Below are positions 53,508-63,642 of a stretch of 64,000 nucleotides of DNA, in pieces. The first letter of the stretch is position 1. The number at the start of each line of letters is the position of its first letter. Source of the stretch: Peptostreptococcaceae bacterium. Its GTDB lineage: Bacteria; Bacillota; Clostridia; Peptostreptococcales; Peptostreptococcaceae. Below the pieces are notes generated by a model. The model was given only the letters and a program-made list of their open reading frames with translations. It did not search any database and was not told the DNA's origin. A program made the position numbers and the translations under genes. The stretch lies in the NCBI GenBank assembly GCA_902363255.1, contig CABIZO010000003.1, forward strand, positions 310,001 through 374,000, given 5' to 3'.

Positions 53508-54623
53508 TTGAATGAAATAGAGAACAAAAAAACTATACTAATATTAACTGCTCAATTTGGTGCTGGTCATATTAGCGCAGCAAATGCTATAAAAGAATAT
53601 ATTCTAGAAAAAGATAATAATATAAATATTAAAATAGAGAATTTTATCAGTGCAAGTGTTCCTCGTATAAATAAACCTATGGTAAAAATGTACGAAAATA
53701 ACACAAAATACGTTCCTGGACTTTATAATTACTATTATTATATAAAAAAATCTTTTGATGCTAAATATGATATATCTTATAAAATATATATGCCAAAACT
53801 TGCTGAATATATAAAAAGTATTAATCCAGATTTAATTATCTCAACATTTCCATGTGCTGCAGCATGTGTAAATGATTTTAATACAAAAAATATTCAAAAA
53901 AAAATACCTTCTATAACTGTAATAACTGACGTTGTAGATAGCTTGGAGTGGATATTTAAAACTACAGATATGTATTTTGTACCTTCTTATGAAATAAAAA
54001 ATAGATATGTTCAAAAAGGATTAGATCCTAATATTTTTAGAGTAACAGGTGTTCCTGTAAGTAGCAACTTCATCTGTGACAAAAAAATGCGTAGTGATAA
54101 ATTGAGGCTACTTCTTATGGGCGGTGGAAGAGGTTTATTCGATTTTGATGAAAGTTTTATGCATTGGCTTGATGATTATCTAGGTGAATATAATGATGTA
54201 TTAGATGTTACAATAGTTACTGGTAGTAATAAAAAACTATACGATACTTTAACTATAAAAAAACCACTTCACAATATAGACGTGAGAGGCTTTGTAACTA
54301 ATATGTCTGATTTATTAAAAAATTATGACTTGATGTTAACAAAATCAGGTGGTGCCACTTTATTCGAAGCCATTAGCTCGAATACACCTATTATAGTAAA
54401 AAATCCAAAAGTAGGTCAAGAAATTGAAAATGCTAAATTTATTAGGGATAAAGGAATCGGTATTTTATATGATAATGATGATGATTTAAAAGATATAATA
54501 AAAGATCTATTAAATAAAAAATTAGATTCCAGAGTAGAATTTATGGATGAGAATATTACTTACTTCAAAAAAACTATACATCCTGATAAAATCGGTGACT
54601 ATGTTTTTGAACTTCTTAAATAA
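53508..54623 (+). CDS. MGDG-synthase-type glycosyltransferase (UgtP-like)
   Basis: 371 residues starting at TTG after GAGGTGATA. N-terminal MGDG synthase domain: ILILTAQFGAGHISAANAI (residues 10-28), then STFPCAAACV and ITVITDVVDSLEWI. C-terminal GT28-like nucleotide-sugar domain: LLLMGGGRGLFDF near 204, VTGSNKKLY, VRGFVTNMSDLL and the UDP-binding LTKSGGATLFEAIS near 283, PIIV. Transfers sugar from UDP to diacylglycerol to make glycolipids, possibly the lipoteichoic acid anchor. Acts at the inner membrane face. Confidence 0.9.
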   Translation: MNEIENKKTILILTAQFGAGHISAANAIKEYILEKDNNINIKIENFISASVPRINKPMVKMYENNTKYVPGLYNYYYYIKKSFDAKYDISYKIYMPKLAEYIKSINPDLIISTFPCAAACVNDFNTKNIQKKIPSITVITDVVDSLEWIFKTTDMYFVPSYEIKNRYVQKGLDPNIFRVTGVPVSSNFICDKKMRSDKLRLLLMGGGRGLFDFDESFMHWLDDYLGEYNDVLDVTIVTGSNKKLYDTLTIKKPLHNIDVRGFVTNMSDLLKNYDLMLTKSGGATLFEAISSNTPIIVKNPKVGQEIENAKFIRDKGIGILYDNDDDLKDIIKDLLNKKLDSRVEFMDENITYFKKTIHPDKIGDYVFELLK

Positions 54624-54624
54624 T

Positions 54625-54660
54625 AAAAAAATCATGTTTGCATATTCAAACATGATTTTT
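54625..54660. terminator. Bidirectional intrinsic terminator
   Basis: AAAAAATCATGTTTG pairs with CAAACATGATTTTT. Confidence 0.9.
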
Positions 54661-54676
54661 CTGCTTCTATAGATAA

Positions 54677-55351
54677 CTATTTGAAAGAGTTAAAATTAAT
54701 TACCTTTCCTTTTGTATTATCTTCATTATTTGGACCTTTATTATTTCTATCTATATTAAGCTTTTTAGATTCATAAATAATTTTTATAATTCTATAAACA
54801 ATTATTAGTGAAAAAATTATTCCTATACAGTTAGTTATAAAATTTAGATATGAATTACTACCTCCACTATAAATTAAAATATTAATTGTTCTTAAAAGTG
54901 ATACCAATATTAAATTTGTTTCTATCATGGAGCACACTCTATTAATTTCGACTAACATAGATTTTTTCTTCAATAACCTAATTATTGCTAAACAGTTTTT
55001 ATTTAATGATTTTAATATATCCATTATTATTATTATACTAACTTCTTTATTAAAAACCCTTAGCCCAGGAATTATTAGAGCTAAAAATAAAAATATGCAT
55101 GTGTTATAAAAATATCTATTATCCGCATCTGGATTATTACTTGATATAAAATAAGTTATAATTATAAAAAATATAGCTAGTCCAGTATAATTTAATCTAT
55201 TTTCTTTAATTCTAGTGAAAACTGAATAAATTATTCCAATCGCACACGAAACTTGAAAGGCAATTTCTATGTTATTTATAATAGTAGCACTAAAAAGCAA
55301 TATAGGAATTAAAACATATACTAATATGTCTTTTAATAATCTAGACTTCAT
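54677..55351 (-). CDS. Membrane protein, unknown
   Basis: 224 residues with about six hydrophobic segments and a polar, Asn/Lys-rich C-terminal tail (NIDRNNKGPNNEDNTKGK). N-terminal basic MKSRLLKDILVYVLIPILL. GGGGAGGGG-type ribosome site. No family recognised. Confidence 0.7.
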   Translation of the reverse strand: MKSRLLKDILVYVLIPILLFSATIINNIEIAFQVSCAIGIIYSVFTRIKENRLNYTGLAIFFIIITYFISSNNPDADNRYFYNTCIFLFLALIIPGLRVFNKEVSIIIIMDILKSLNKNCLAIIRLLKKKSMLVEINRVCSMIETNLILVSLLRTINILIYSGGSNSYLNFITNCIGIIFSLIIVYRIIKIIYESKKLNIDRNNKGPNNEDNTKGKVINFNSFK

Positions 55352-55516
55352 ACAACCCCTCCCCCATTTCTCAAATAAGCCATTATTTTTATATTTCTAT
55401 TAAATTATATTAATATTATTTTCTATACATTAATAAATAAATCCTTTTTATTACATCATAAAATTTTGATTTTATACGAAATTTTCAAAATTATCCTAAA
55501 ATTTAAACAATTAAAT

Positions 55517-55550
55517 AAAAAAAAAGCAAAGATTTTCTTCTTTGCTTTTA
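55517..55550 (-). terminator. Intrinsic terminator of the M23 gene
   Basis: On the minus strand AAAAGCAAAGAAG pairs with ATCTTTGCTTTT and nine T residues follow. Confidence 0.88.
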
Positions 55551-56336
55551 TAAATCATTACTTATACCATATAAAGGATTAATCCTTTTATTATTTATTT
55601 TAACTTCAAAATGAACATGATTTCCAGTTGAATCTCCAGTCGAACCAACCTTTGCAATAACTTGTCCTCTTTTTACTACCTGGCCTTCATTTACTACTAT
55701 GCTATTGTTGTGAGCATATAATGTTTTTTTATTATCAAAATGTTCTATTTCTACTACATTTCCATAACCATTTTTATAACCTGCAAATATTACAATTCCA
55801 TCATCGCTGGCAATTACAGATGTATTTTTTGGTGCGGGTATATCTATTCCATTGTGAAAATTTAATTTCTTCGTTATAGGATGTGTTCTATACCCATATC
55901 CTGAACTTATATATCTATAATTTTCTAATGGCCATCTCCCTTTAATATATGTAACATTACTACTTTCTAAAGCCTCTTCTCTTTCTTCTTTTATTTCTTT
56001 TATTAATAAAATTTCACTTTTTTTACAATTAAATAATTGTCTCTCAAAATACATTTTAAAGAACTTAATCTGACTATATTTTAGACTGTCTATATTAATT
56101 CTTCTTTCAAGCAAACTACTTTTCATATTTTTATCCGAGCTTCTATTTTCTATATTCTTTTTTAATATATAGTCTAAGTCATTTATTCTCTTATTGAAAT
56201 TTTCTTCTTTTTTTGTTATAGATATTAATTCATCTATCTTATTGCTTTGGCCATAGGAAATATTATTTTGAAAGCTAAATATTAAGCTTACAAACAAAAG
56301 AGTATTAATAACTAATACCTTTAAAATTTTATTCAT
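55548..56336 (-). CDS. Secreted M23 (LytM) family peptidase
   Basis: 262 residues from ATG 56336, seven bases after AGGAGG; the longer frame to 56441 has no ribosome site. Signal peptide (KILKVLVINTLLFVSLIFS, ~3-21). A helical coiled-coil region (~30-130) precedes the peptidase: YGYRTHPITKKLNFHNGIDIP with the first zinc His and Asp near 165-177, VEIEHFDNKKTLYAH, and the HVHFE motif near 243. Zn endopeptidase on peptidoglycan cross-links; the sporulation SpoIIQ/SpoIIIAH group is related, but this one has a cleavable signal. Confidence 0.9.
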   Translation of the reverse strand: MNKILKVLVINTLLFVSLIFSFQNNISYGQSNKIDELISITKKEENFNKRINDLDYILKKNIENRSSDKNMKSSLLERRINIDSLKYSQIKFFKMYFERQLFNCKKSEILLIKEIKEEREEALESSNVTYIKGRWPLENYRYISSGYGYRTHPITKKLNFHNGIDIPAPKNTSVIASDDGIVIFAGYKNGYGNVVEIEHFDNKKTLYAHNNSIVVNEGQVVKRGQVIAKVGSTGDSTGNHVHFEVKINNKRINPLYGISNDL

Positions 56337-56454
56337 TTTGTACCTCCTTTTCCTATAAACATTATTATTAACCAAGTTTATTTTTTTTATAATTTTACCT
56401 ATAATTTTCATTGAAATTAAATAAAATATATTAAGGGGCAAAGGGGGAATTTTT

Positions 56455-56823
56455 ATGGATTTAAATTTTAAAAGTTGTTTATTTCTAGGTATTTTTATAT
56501 TTTCATTTTTATATTGTTTACTTTACATACTTAGAGATTGTTACTTTGCAACACAAAATTTCCAAATGAAAAAATATATAAATAAAATATTGCCTTTTTT
56601 TACAAAGTACAACGGATTCTTTCTTATATTTGCACTTTTATTTTTAGTTGTCGACTTTTATAAAATGTACATTCCAAGTTTTTTGTTTTTTATTATTATA
56701 ATAATTATAATTTTAAGTCTTATATTTATTTATATACCAATAAAAAAGCTAACGTCTGCAAAATGCTTAAGATTTTTATCTTACATTTTATTTATAGTTG
56801 TATTGTTAATACCAATATTATAA
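56455..56823 (+). CDS. Small membrane protein, unknown
   Basis: 122 residues, four hydrophobic segments, the third very Ile-rich (FFIIIIIIILSLIFIYI). GGGGGAATTTTT precedes the ATG. No family recognised. Confidence 0.65.
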   Translation: MDLNFKSCLFLGIFIFSFLYCLLYILRDCYFATQNFQMKKYINKILPFFTKYNGFFLIFALLFLVVDFYKMYIPSFLFFIIIIIIILSLIFIYIPIKKLTSAKCLRFLSYILFIVVLLIPIL

Positions 56824-56830
56824 TTTCACA

Positions 56831-56868
56831 AAAAAATACTGTGGAGTTTTAATCCACAGTATTTTTTA
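56831..56868. terminator. Bidirectional intrinsic terminator
   Basis: AAAAATACTGTGGA-GTTTTAA-TCCACAGTATTTTTT. Confidence 0.9.
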
Positions 56869-56885
56869 TAATAAAATATCTTATA

Positions 56886-58793
56886 TTAAAATATGTTTTT
56901 AGCATAATCTATATATAAAGATTGAAGCATCTTCATATAATTACTAAGTTCTTTTTGAAGATTTGATACAGTCTCATAATCTTTATTTTCTATAGCTTCT
57001 ATGATCTTAGTAAATAAACATTTACTTGTTAAAGTATCTTTCATTACTTTTGTTTTCAATTCCGTAATTACATTCCAATTTACTTCATCTAAGGCATCCA
57101 TGTTTTCTTTTGTGTGTAGCTTTACGTAACCTCTTAATCTGTCCATATGATCATGTATAATTCTAAATCTTAATTCTTTTTTCCATTTATCTATAGCACC
57201 AGTTCTAAATGAGTTAATTATACTATCACTAAATACATTTCCATTTTTTAATGATTCAAGTTTTTCTTCATACTTTTTAAAGTTTTGCATATTTTCATAT
57301 ACAGTTGCAGGTGGTTCTCCAAATCTTATTCTTCTTTCTTCTTCATTATAATGTTCAAATACATCATTTTCATCTCTATATACTCTATCTTTTTCTAAGT
57401 AGAAACTTTCTTCTCCTAAATCTTTAGAAATTTCTTTTTCTAACTCTTTAGTTGTTAGTTTACTTTTAGCAGTAGCTATAATTCCATCTAACATAGTTTG
57501 ATAACATCCAGCTATAACTAAATAAGTATTTGAAAGAGGATTTGGTGATCTAAGTTCAAATCTTAAAGATTTTGGATTTTTAGCATCTCTTATAAGCCCA
57601 ACAAGTACCGATCTATTTCTAGATGGTATTTCATAAGTATGACCAAGAGATGTTACTATACAAACAGGGGCTTCAAAGCCTGGTACCAGTCTTTCAAATC
57701 CATCGTTAGTAGATGTAACTATTGGATTTAATACTTCATAATTATTAAGTAATCCCATTAAAGCTCCATACCCAATTTCATTTAAATAATCTTTTGTCAT
57801 ATCTTTTGGTGCAAATAAGTTTTGTATTTTTCCATTTTTTAATTTAACACTTGCACCTATATGAGCATGACCACCACTTCCTGCTACCCCAAATATTGGT
57901 TTTGCTTTAAAAGTTACTTCTAAACCATTCATAGTAAATATATCTTCTATAACTTCTCTTACTATTAATTGATTATCTGCTGCTCTAAGTGGAGAATCAA
58001 ACTTCCAAGATACTTCAAGTTGTTCCATTGCATGATTCGTTTTACCTTCTATACTTATAGAGCTTTGTATTCCCCCAACTTCTTTATGAGCCATTTCAGG
58101 ACTTATACCTAAATTTTGTAATTTAATTAAAGATTTCTCTAGACATGTTCTTATTATTCCATGAGTTCTTTTCCAATATTGTTCTTTTAAACTTTGAGAT
58201 ACTGCTAGCTTTTCTAAGTCTGCCTTATCTTCTGGTGTATTAACCCAAAATTCTAATTCTGTAGCTGCTGTTAAAAGTATATCATCTATATCCTCTATAC
58301 AATCTATACCTATATTGTTTATTAAATGAGGGTATTCCTCAAATAAATTAAATAAGGTTTTTTTAAAGTTCTTTTCTGCTTTTTGTAATATTCCCCTAGA
58401 ACAAACTTTTTTATTATCATGAATTAAAAATGCTGGTATTTTTAATGTTCCTATTGGTAAATTAGTATTTTCATCTATATGTTCTAAATTATAATCAACA
58501 TACCATTTAGAATTAACATCTGGCATTAAGTCAACTTTTGCATTATTTAATGTGGCTATATCATATAATTCAACAGATGACCCATCAGTTTGTATAGCTG
58601 ATTTTAAAAATCCTTCTACATCTTCTAAGAAAAACTCTATAGGTATTTTCTCATCTGTTGCATTTCCCCCTAAATCTACTCCCACTAAAGATACAAATCT
58701 TATATTTTTATGCTTGGATATTAACTCTTTAAATTCTTCATCATTGTAATCATTTTTATTAACATAATATAACATGTCATTGTAGCTTTTCAT
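56886..58793 (-). CDS. Glutamine synthetase with long C-terminal extension
   Basis: 635 residues, against ~440 for type I and ~700 for type III. Core motifs present: FLEDVEGFLKSAIQTDGSSVELY near 55-77, metal/Glu region ATELEFWV near 177, GVAGSGGHAHIGASV near 305 (HxHxS type), FERLVPGFEAPVCI near 368, PSRNRSVLVG near 392, FELRSPNPLSNTYL near 415. After about residue 460 a ~175-residue helical extension follows. Makes glutamine from glutamate, ammonia and ATP. Several clostridia have this long form. Start codon follows GGGAGG. Confidence 0.88.
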   Translation of the reverse strand: MKSYNDMLYYVNKNDYNDEEFKELISKHKNIRFVSLVGVDLGGNATDEKIPIEFFLEDVEGFLKSAIQTDGSSVELYDIATLNNAKVDLMPDVNSKWYVDYNLEHIDENTNLPIGTLKIPAFLIHDNKKVCSRGILQKAEKNFKKTLFNLFEEYPHLINNIGIDCIEDIDDILLTAATELEFWVNTPEDKADLEKLAVSQSLKEQYWKRTHGIIRTCLEKSLIKLQNLGISPEMAHKEVGGIQSSISIEGKTNHAMEQLEVSWKFDSPLRAADNQLIVREVIEDIFTMNGLEVTFKAKPIFGVAGSGGHAHIGASVKLKNGKIQNLFAPKDMTKDYLNEIGYGALMGLLNNYEVLNPIVTSTNDGFERLVPGFEAPVCIVTSLGHTYEIPSRNRSVLVGLIRDAKNPKSLRFELRSPNPLSNTYLVIAGCYQTMLDGIIATAKSKLTTKELEKEISKDLGEESFYLEKDRVYRDENDVFEHYNEEERRIRFGEPPATVYENMQNFKKYEEKLESLKNGNVFSDSIINSFRTGAIDKWKKELRFRIIHDHMDRLRGYVKLHTKENMDALDEVNWNVITELKTKVMKDTLTSKCLFTKIIEAIENKDYETVSNLQKELSNYMKMLQSLYIDYAKNIF

Positions 58794-59078
58794 CTTTTAA
58801 ATTACCTCCCAAATTAAGTCAACACATTCCGTATTATTTTATTTTACACGCAAAAATAATTCGTCATTTTATTTATTTTATTATAAACAATTTAATAATC
58901 CTTCGCAATATATTTTTATTCATATTTTACATATAATTAATAATAATATAAATACTATAAAAAGTTTAACTTTTTATAATAATAGGTTATACTTAAAAAT
59001 AGATATTATAGTTTAATTTAAATTTTATATTCTTTAATTATAGTATTTGTACAATTAATATTTTAGGAGAAAGATTTT

Positions 59079-59843
59079 ATGGAATATATAGTTTTTGATT
59101 TAGAGTTTAATCAAGGATTTGATAGAAGGCTAAATAAAACAGTCTCTGATGAAAAATGTCCATTTGAAATTATTCAAATAGGGGCTGTTAAGTTGGACTC
59201 TAACTTAGATATGGTTGATACTTTTAATACTTTTGTTAAGCCTAGTATATATAAGGAAATTCATCCTTTTATTAAAAAGATGACGAATATAAATAACGAA
59301 GATGTAAAAAATGCACCTTGTTTTACTGAAGCGTTTAATATGTTTAAATCTTTTATCAATAAAGAAAATAATATCCTATGTGTTTGGGGTAATGGAGATT
59401 TAAAGGAGCTGTATCGAAATATTAAGTATTATAATTTATCTACAGATAATTTATCTAGAACTTATATAAATGTTCAACACCATGCTTCTGTTTATTTTAA
59501 TAATCCAACTGGAAAAAGTATTGGATTACAAAATGCAATTACTTTATTAGAATTGAATCAAGATAAATCGTATCATAATGCTTTAAATGATGCTTATTAT
59601 ACATCCCTAGTATTTAAAAAAATTTTTAATGATAAAATAGAAACTAAAAGTTATAATTTTGATACTGATGATAAAAAGAAGTCTACTACAAAGAGAAAAG
59701 TAAATTATGATAATATTTTCAACGAATTTAAAAAGATTCTAAATAGAGATTTGAACAAAGAAGAAAAAAAAATTATCCATCTTGCTTATAAAATGGGTAG
59801 AAGAAGTAAGTCACCTAAAGAGAACAATAATTTGAGAGATTAA
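59079..59843 (+). CDS. DEDDh 3'-5' exonuclease (KapD-like)
   Basis: 254 residues. RNase T/DnaQ fold: ExoI IVFDLEFNQGF (Asp, Glu at residues 7 and 9), IIQIGAVKLDSNL near 30, ExoII VWGNGDLKELYRNI near 104 (Asp), ExoIII HNALNDAYYTSLVF near 168 (His, Asp). The C-terminal ~70 residues are basic and helical (KKKSTTKRKVNYD), perhaps nucleic-acid binding. KapD relatives degrade RNA, including in sporulating Bacillus. Start after TTAGGAGA. Confidence 0.9.
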   Translation: MEYIVFDLEFNQGFDRRLNKTVSDEKCPFEIIQIGAVKLDSNLDMVDTFNTFVKPSIYKEIHPFIKKMTNINNEDVKNAPCFTEAFNMFKSFINKENNILCVWGNGDLKELYRNIKYYNLSTDNLSRTYINVQHHASVYFNNPTGKSIGLQNAITLLELNQDKSYHNALNDAYYTSLVFKKIFNDKIETKSYNFDTDDKKKSTTKRKVNYDNIFNEFKKILNRDLNKEEKKIIHLAYKMGRRSKSPKENNNLRD

Positions 59844-59879
59844 AAAATCCTTCCTTTAATATTTAGGAAGGATTTTTAT
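59842..59879. terminator. Bidirectional intrinsic terminator
   Basis: AAAAAATCCTTCCTTTAA-TATT-TAGGAAGGATTTTT. Confidence 0.9.
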
Positions 59880-59893
59880 TTAAAATAATTATA

Positions 59894-60646
59894 TTACTTT
59901 ATTACTAACTCTACTGGACAATGATCTGATCCCAGTACTCCTGTATGTATTTTAGCACTAATCAGTCTGTCTTTTAGCTTTTCTGATGCACAGAAGTAAT
60001 CAATTCTCCATCCTGCATTCTTTTCTCTAGCTTTAAATCTATAAGACCACCACGAATAAATATTTTCTTCATTTGGATAAAAATATCTAAAAGTATCTAT
60101 AAAACCTTCATCTAGAAGTTGTGTAAATTTACTTCTCTCTTCATCTGTAAATCCAGCATTTTTTCTATTCGTTTTAGGATTCTTTAAATCTATTTCTTTA
60201 TGAGCTACATTTAAATCACCACATATTATAACAGGTTTTACCTCATCTAATTTTTTCAAATAAGCTCTAAAATCATCTTCCCATTTCATTCTATAATCAA
60301 GTCTTTTTAGCTCATTTTGAGAATTAGGTGTATATACAGTTACCATATAAAAATCTTCAAACTCTAACGTTATAACTCTTCCCTCTTGATCATGTTCTTC
60401 AATATTTATCCCATAAGTTACATTTAAAGGTTCTCTCTTTGTAAATATTGCTGTTCCTGAATAACCTTTCTTTTTAGCATAGTTCCAATATTGGTAATAT
60501 CCATCTAATTTTAAATCTATTTGATTTTCTTGTAGTTTTGTTTCTTGTAAACAGAATATATCTGCATCAACTTCATTAAAAAATTCCATAAAGTTCTTTC
60601 CTACACATGCTCTTATTCCATTTACATTCCATGATATAAGTTTCAT
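59894..60646 (-). CDS. Exodeoxyribonuclease III (AP endonuclease)
   Basis: 250 residues, standard ExoIII/ExoA length. Motifs: KLISWNVNGIRACV at the start, DIFCLQETKLQ with metal Glu near 36, VYTPNSQNELKRLDYR near 105, CGDLNVAHKEID near 142, NAGFTDEER, WRIDYFCASE near 213 and LGSDHCPVELV with the catalytic His at the end. Repairs abasic sites and removes 3' blocks. Ends 16 bases after the start side of the GalT-like gene, so the two are probably co-transcribed. Confidence 0.95.
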   Translation of the reverse strand: MKLISWNVNGIRACVGKNFMEFFNEVDADIFCLQETKLQENQIDLKLDGYYQYWNYAKKKGYSGTAIFTKREPLNVTYGINIEEHDQEGRVITLEFEDFYMVTVYTPNSQNELKRLDYRMKWEDDFRAYLKKLDEVKPVIICGDLNVAHKEIDLKNPKTNRKNAGFTDEERSKFTQLLDEGFIDTFRYFYPNEENIYSWWSYRFKAREKNAGWRIDYFCASEKLKDRLISAKIHTGVLGSDHCPVELVIK

Positions 60647-60661
60647 TTTTATCTCCTTAAA

Positions 60662-61621
60662 TTAGTCAAATTTTAATTTTTTTGCTATATCCTCTGATTT
60701 TATGGATGAAACGTACATTCCCGTACTTAGTTCAAATCCACCAAAATTAAATTTCCTTGGTACTATATGAATATGTACATTGTATATATCTCTATAATCA
60801 TTTTCTTCATTTACCGGATGAGCATGGATATATAAATTAAAAGGACAATTTCCATTTTCTTCATATATTTTATCAAATAATTTTTTCAATATAAAAGAAA
60901 GCTTTTTTAATTTATTATCTTCAACTTCATAAAAATATAGATTATCTTTAAATAAAATTACTGTATCTCCAGTAAATCTACATACCTGAGGTACAAATAC
61001 TAAAAAATCTACATCATTATATATAAGCCTTTTTTCATACTTAATCTCTTCTTGAATAATATATTTATACATATTTATACCCATTTTTTTATAAAATCCA
61101 TCACAAACTTTATACTCCTCTTCTAAGTTTGGCGGTATAAATGGCAATGACAAAATTTGAGAGTGAGGATGCATTAAAGATGCCCCTGCATCTCTTAAAT
61201 AGTTTTTGAATAGACAAATATACTTAGTATTTTCATCTTCTTTAAAATCTTTAAATCTTTTTTTATATACTAATAATAGATTGTAAAACTCTTCTTCATT
61301 CATATTGTAAAAATTTCCATTATGTTTATAAGTATCTATTATTACATCATGTTCTCCTTTAATTTCATTTAAAGGATTATTATCTATAATTGGATATTTA
61401 TTTTTTACAGATTTCACTATCCACTGAGTATTTTTCTTTATTACATAAGTTTCTTCTGTAATTTGTTCTTCATTCCCCCTACAAAATGGGCACTCTTTGT
61501 TATATTCTTCATTATCCTCTTTATTTATTTCTTTTTTAATTTCATCCATAGGTCTATCTTTTCGATCTCTAGCTATTATTACTTTACTATTATTTAATGT
61601 ATCTATACCAAGTTCTTTCAT
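60662..61621 (-). CDS. GalT-like (HIT superfamily) nucleotidyltransferase
   Basis: 319 residues. CPFCRGNEEQ near 43 gives two zinc cysteines; VKNKYPIIDN follows; the active-site-like block SLMHPHSQILSLPFIPP is near 154 (HPHxQ of galactose-1-phosphate uridylyltransferase), and the second half has VPQVCRFTGDTVIL, YIHAHPV and NVHIHIVPRKFNFGGFEL. GalT moves UMP between UDP-glucose and galactose 1-phosphate; no Leloir genes are adjacent, so another sugar phosphate or an Ap4A-like substrate is possible. Upstream partner of ExoIII in a likely operon. Confidence 0.82.
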   Translation of the reverse strand: MKELGIDTLNNSKVIIARDRKDRPMDEIKKEINKEDNEEYNKECPFCRGNEEQITEETYVIKKNTQWIVKSVKNKYPIIDNNPLNEIKGEHDVIIDTYKHNGNFYNMNEEEFYNLLLVYKKRFKDFKEDENTKYICLFKNYLRDAGASLMHPHSQILSLPFIPPNLEEEYKVCDGFYKKMGINMYKYIIQEEIKYEKRLIYNDVDFLVFVPQVCRFTGDTVILFKDNLYFYEVEDNKLKKLSFILKKLFDKIYEENGNCPFNLYIHAHPVNEENDYRDIYNVHIHIVPRKFNFGGFELSTGMYVSSIKSEDIAKKLKFD

Positions 61622-61911
61622 TTCAAACTCCTAATATAAAGGTTATTTATTATATAGCGTTACCTTACATAAATTATATTTTAACAAGTTTTTTTTGTAA
61701 ATGTTTAATCAATCACTTTAATTATTATTTTACTATTTAAAATTCACTATATGCAATTAAAAAGATTGTATAAAAAATAATTAAGATATTTATTCTATTT
61801 TTTGAAAATATATTTTTTTATAATAATGCGATTTATACCTCATTATGCTAAGATTAAATTAGATTGAGATATAATAATCAATTCATATGTTTATAAGGGG
61901 GTAATATTCAA

Positions 61912-63132
61912 ATGAAATTTTCAAAGAGACTTAGTTCAATGCAACAGTCACCTATTAGAAAATTAGCACCATTTGCTACAGCTGCTAAAGCTGAAGGAGT
62001 TAAGGTATACCACTTAAATATAGGCCAACCAGACATAATAACACCAGTAGGATTTTTTGACGCAGTTAAAAATTTTGACAAAAAAGTTTTAGAATACGCA
62101 GGTTCTCAAGGAATGCCTGAATTAATTGAAGCTATAAGAAGGTATTACACTACATACAACATGGATTTTGCAAGTGAAGACATAATAATTACTAATGGTG
62201 GTAGTGAAGCTTTATTATTTGCATTTATGGCTGCATGCGACCCCGGAGATAATATATTAGTTCCAGAACCATTCTATACAAATTACAATGGATTTGCACA
62301 ATGCTTAAATATTGAAGTGAAATCAGTAACAACAGTAGCCGAAAACGGTTTTCACCTTCCTTCTAAAGAAGAAATTTTAGCTAAAATAGATGATAAGACT
62401 TCTGCTATATTAGTTGTAAATCCAGGTAACCCTACTGGATGTGTATATACAAAAGAAGAAGTACAAATGATAGCTGAAATAGCTAAAGAAAAAGATTTAT
62501 GGATAATAGCTGATGAAGTTTACAGAGAGTTTGTTTATGAAGGACTTGAGTACACAAGCTTTGGAAATATTAAAGAAGTTGAAGATAGAGTTGTTATTAT
62601 AGATAGTGTTTCTAAAAGATATAGTGCTTGTGGTGCTAGAATAGGTTCTATTGCTTGTAAGAATAAACAATTTATGGCTGAAGTTATGAAAGTTTGCCAA
62701 GGTAGACTTTGTGTTGCTACTATTGAACAATTAGGTGCTGCTGCTTTATATGAAACTCCAAAATCTTATTTTAAAGAAGTTAATGATGAGTATAAAAGAA
62801 GAAGAGATACTCTATATAATGAATTAATGAAAGCAGATGGTGTTATTTGTGAAAAACCTATGGGTGCATTTTATATAGTTGCTAAGTTGCCAGTTGAAAA
62901 TGCTGAAGATTTCGTTGCCTGGATGTTAAAAGAATTCAGAAGAGACAATGAGACTGTTATGTGTACTCCTGCTGAAGGGTTCTACTCTACTCCAGGCCTT
63001 GGTAAAAATGAAGTTAGACTCGCTTATGTATTAAAAGAAGAAGACTTAAGAAGAGCTGGACAATTATTAAAAGAGGCCCTTGAAGAATATGCTCAATTAG
63101 AAAAAGGTAACTCTGCTTTAGCTAAAGCTTAA
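61912..63132 (+). CDS. Aspartate/aromatic-type class I aminotransferase
   Basis: 406 residues. MQQSPIRKLAPFATAAKAEG then VYHLNIGQPDI (~30), GSQGMPELIEAIRRYY, ITNGGSEALLFAF (~93), VNPGNPTGCVYTKEE (~170), IIADEVYREFVYEG (~197) and the PLP lysine in DSVSKRYSACGARIG (~238). Belongs to the aminotransferase subfamily with Cys-Gly after the lysine loop (common in Clostridia and Bacteroidetes). Exact amino acid pair unknown; intact paralogue of the broken gene at 8921-9849, though not close in sequence. AAGGGGG upstream. Confidence 0.92.
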   Translation: MKFSKRLSSMQQSPIRKLAPFATAAKAEGVKVYHLNIGQPDIITPVGFFDAVKNFDKKVLEYAGSQGMPELIEAIRRYYTTYNMDFASEDIIITNGGSEALLFAFMAACDPGDNILVPEPFYTNYNGFAQCLNIEVKSVTTVAENGFHLPSKEEILAKIDDKTSAILVVNPGNPTGCVYTKEEVQMIAEIAKEKDLWIIADEVYREFVYEGLEYTSFGNIKEVEDRVVIIDSVSKRYSACGARIGSIACKNKQFMAEVMKVCQGRLCVATIEQLGAAALYETPKSYFKEVNDEYKRRRDTLYNELMKADGVICEKPMGAFYIVAKLPVENAEDFVAWMLKEFRRDNETVMCTPAEGFYSTPGLGKNEVRLAYVLKEEDLRRAGQLLKEALEEYAQLEKGNSALAKA

Positions 63133-63156
63133 TATATGATTTTATTAAAATAAAAA

Positions 63157-63189
63157 TTAACCATCTTACATATGTAAGATGGTTTTTAA
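63157..63189. terminator. Bidirectional intrinsic terminator
   Basis: AACCATCTTACATATGTAAGATGGTT, a nearly perfect palindrome with flanking A- and T-runs. Confidence 0.88.
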
Positions 63190-63642
63190 TTAACTTAATT
63201 CTTCTTTATTTAGTATGTACTGAAGAGTTTCTAAAGCCTCTTGATATTTTAATCTATCGCTTTCATCTAGCCTATATAGCTTTTGTTCTAATTCATCACT
63301 TAATTTACTAGTAAAGTCTATAGCTAGTTTTTCCCCTTCTTCCGTAATAACTATCATATACTTTCTTCTATCCGCTAAATCCTTTTCCCTATAAACATAA
63401 CCTTTTTTTGTTAAGTCATCTATCATACTTGTTAGACTTCCCTTTTCTATGTTTAATTTAGCACATAACTCTGTCATACTTATACTACCATGATTTTTTA
63501 TGAATACTAAAGCTCTTAATTGTGTTTTATTTACATTATATAATGCCGAATATTTCTTTAGGTATTCTAAGTATAGACTTGAATAAATTTTAGGAAAGGT
63601 TTTTGATAAAAAACCAATTGTATTTGTTACTATACAGTTCAT
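63190..63642 (-). CDS. MarR family transcriptional regulator
   Basis: 150 residues. Winged helix: TQLRALVFIKNHGSISMTEL, LNIEKGSLTSMIDDLTKKGY, the wing EKDLADRRKYMIVITEEGEKLA (DxRxxxxxLT motif), then a helical dimerisation tail. Probably regulates itself and a transporter or stress gene; the target is not obvious here. GAGGTGAT upstream of ATG. Confidence 0.92.
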   Translation of the reverse strand: MNCIVTNTIGFLSKTFPKIYSSLYLEYLKKYSALYNVNKTQLRALVFIKNHGSISMTELCAKLNIEKGSLTSMIDDLTKKGYVYREKDLADRRKYMIVITEEGEKLAIDFTSKLSDELEQKLYRLDESDRLKYQEALETLQYILNKEELS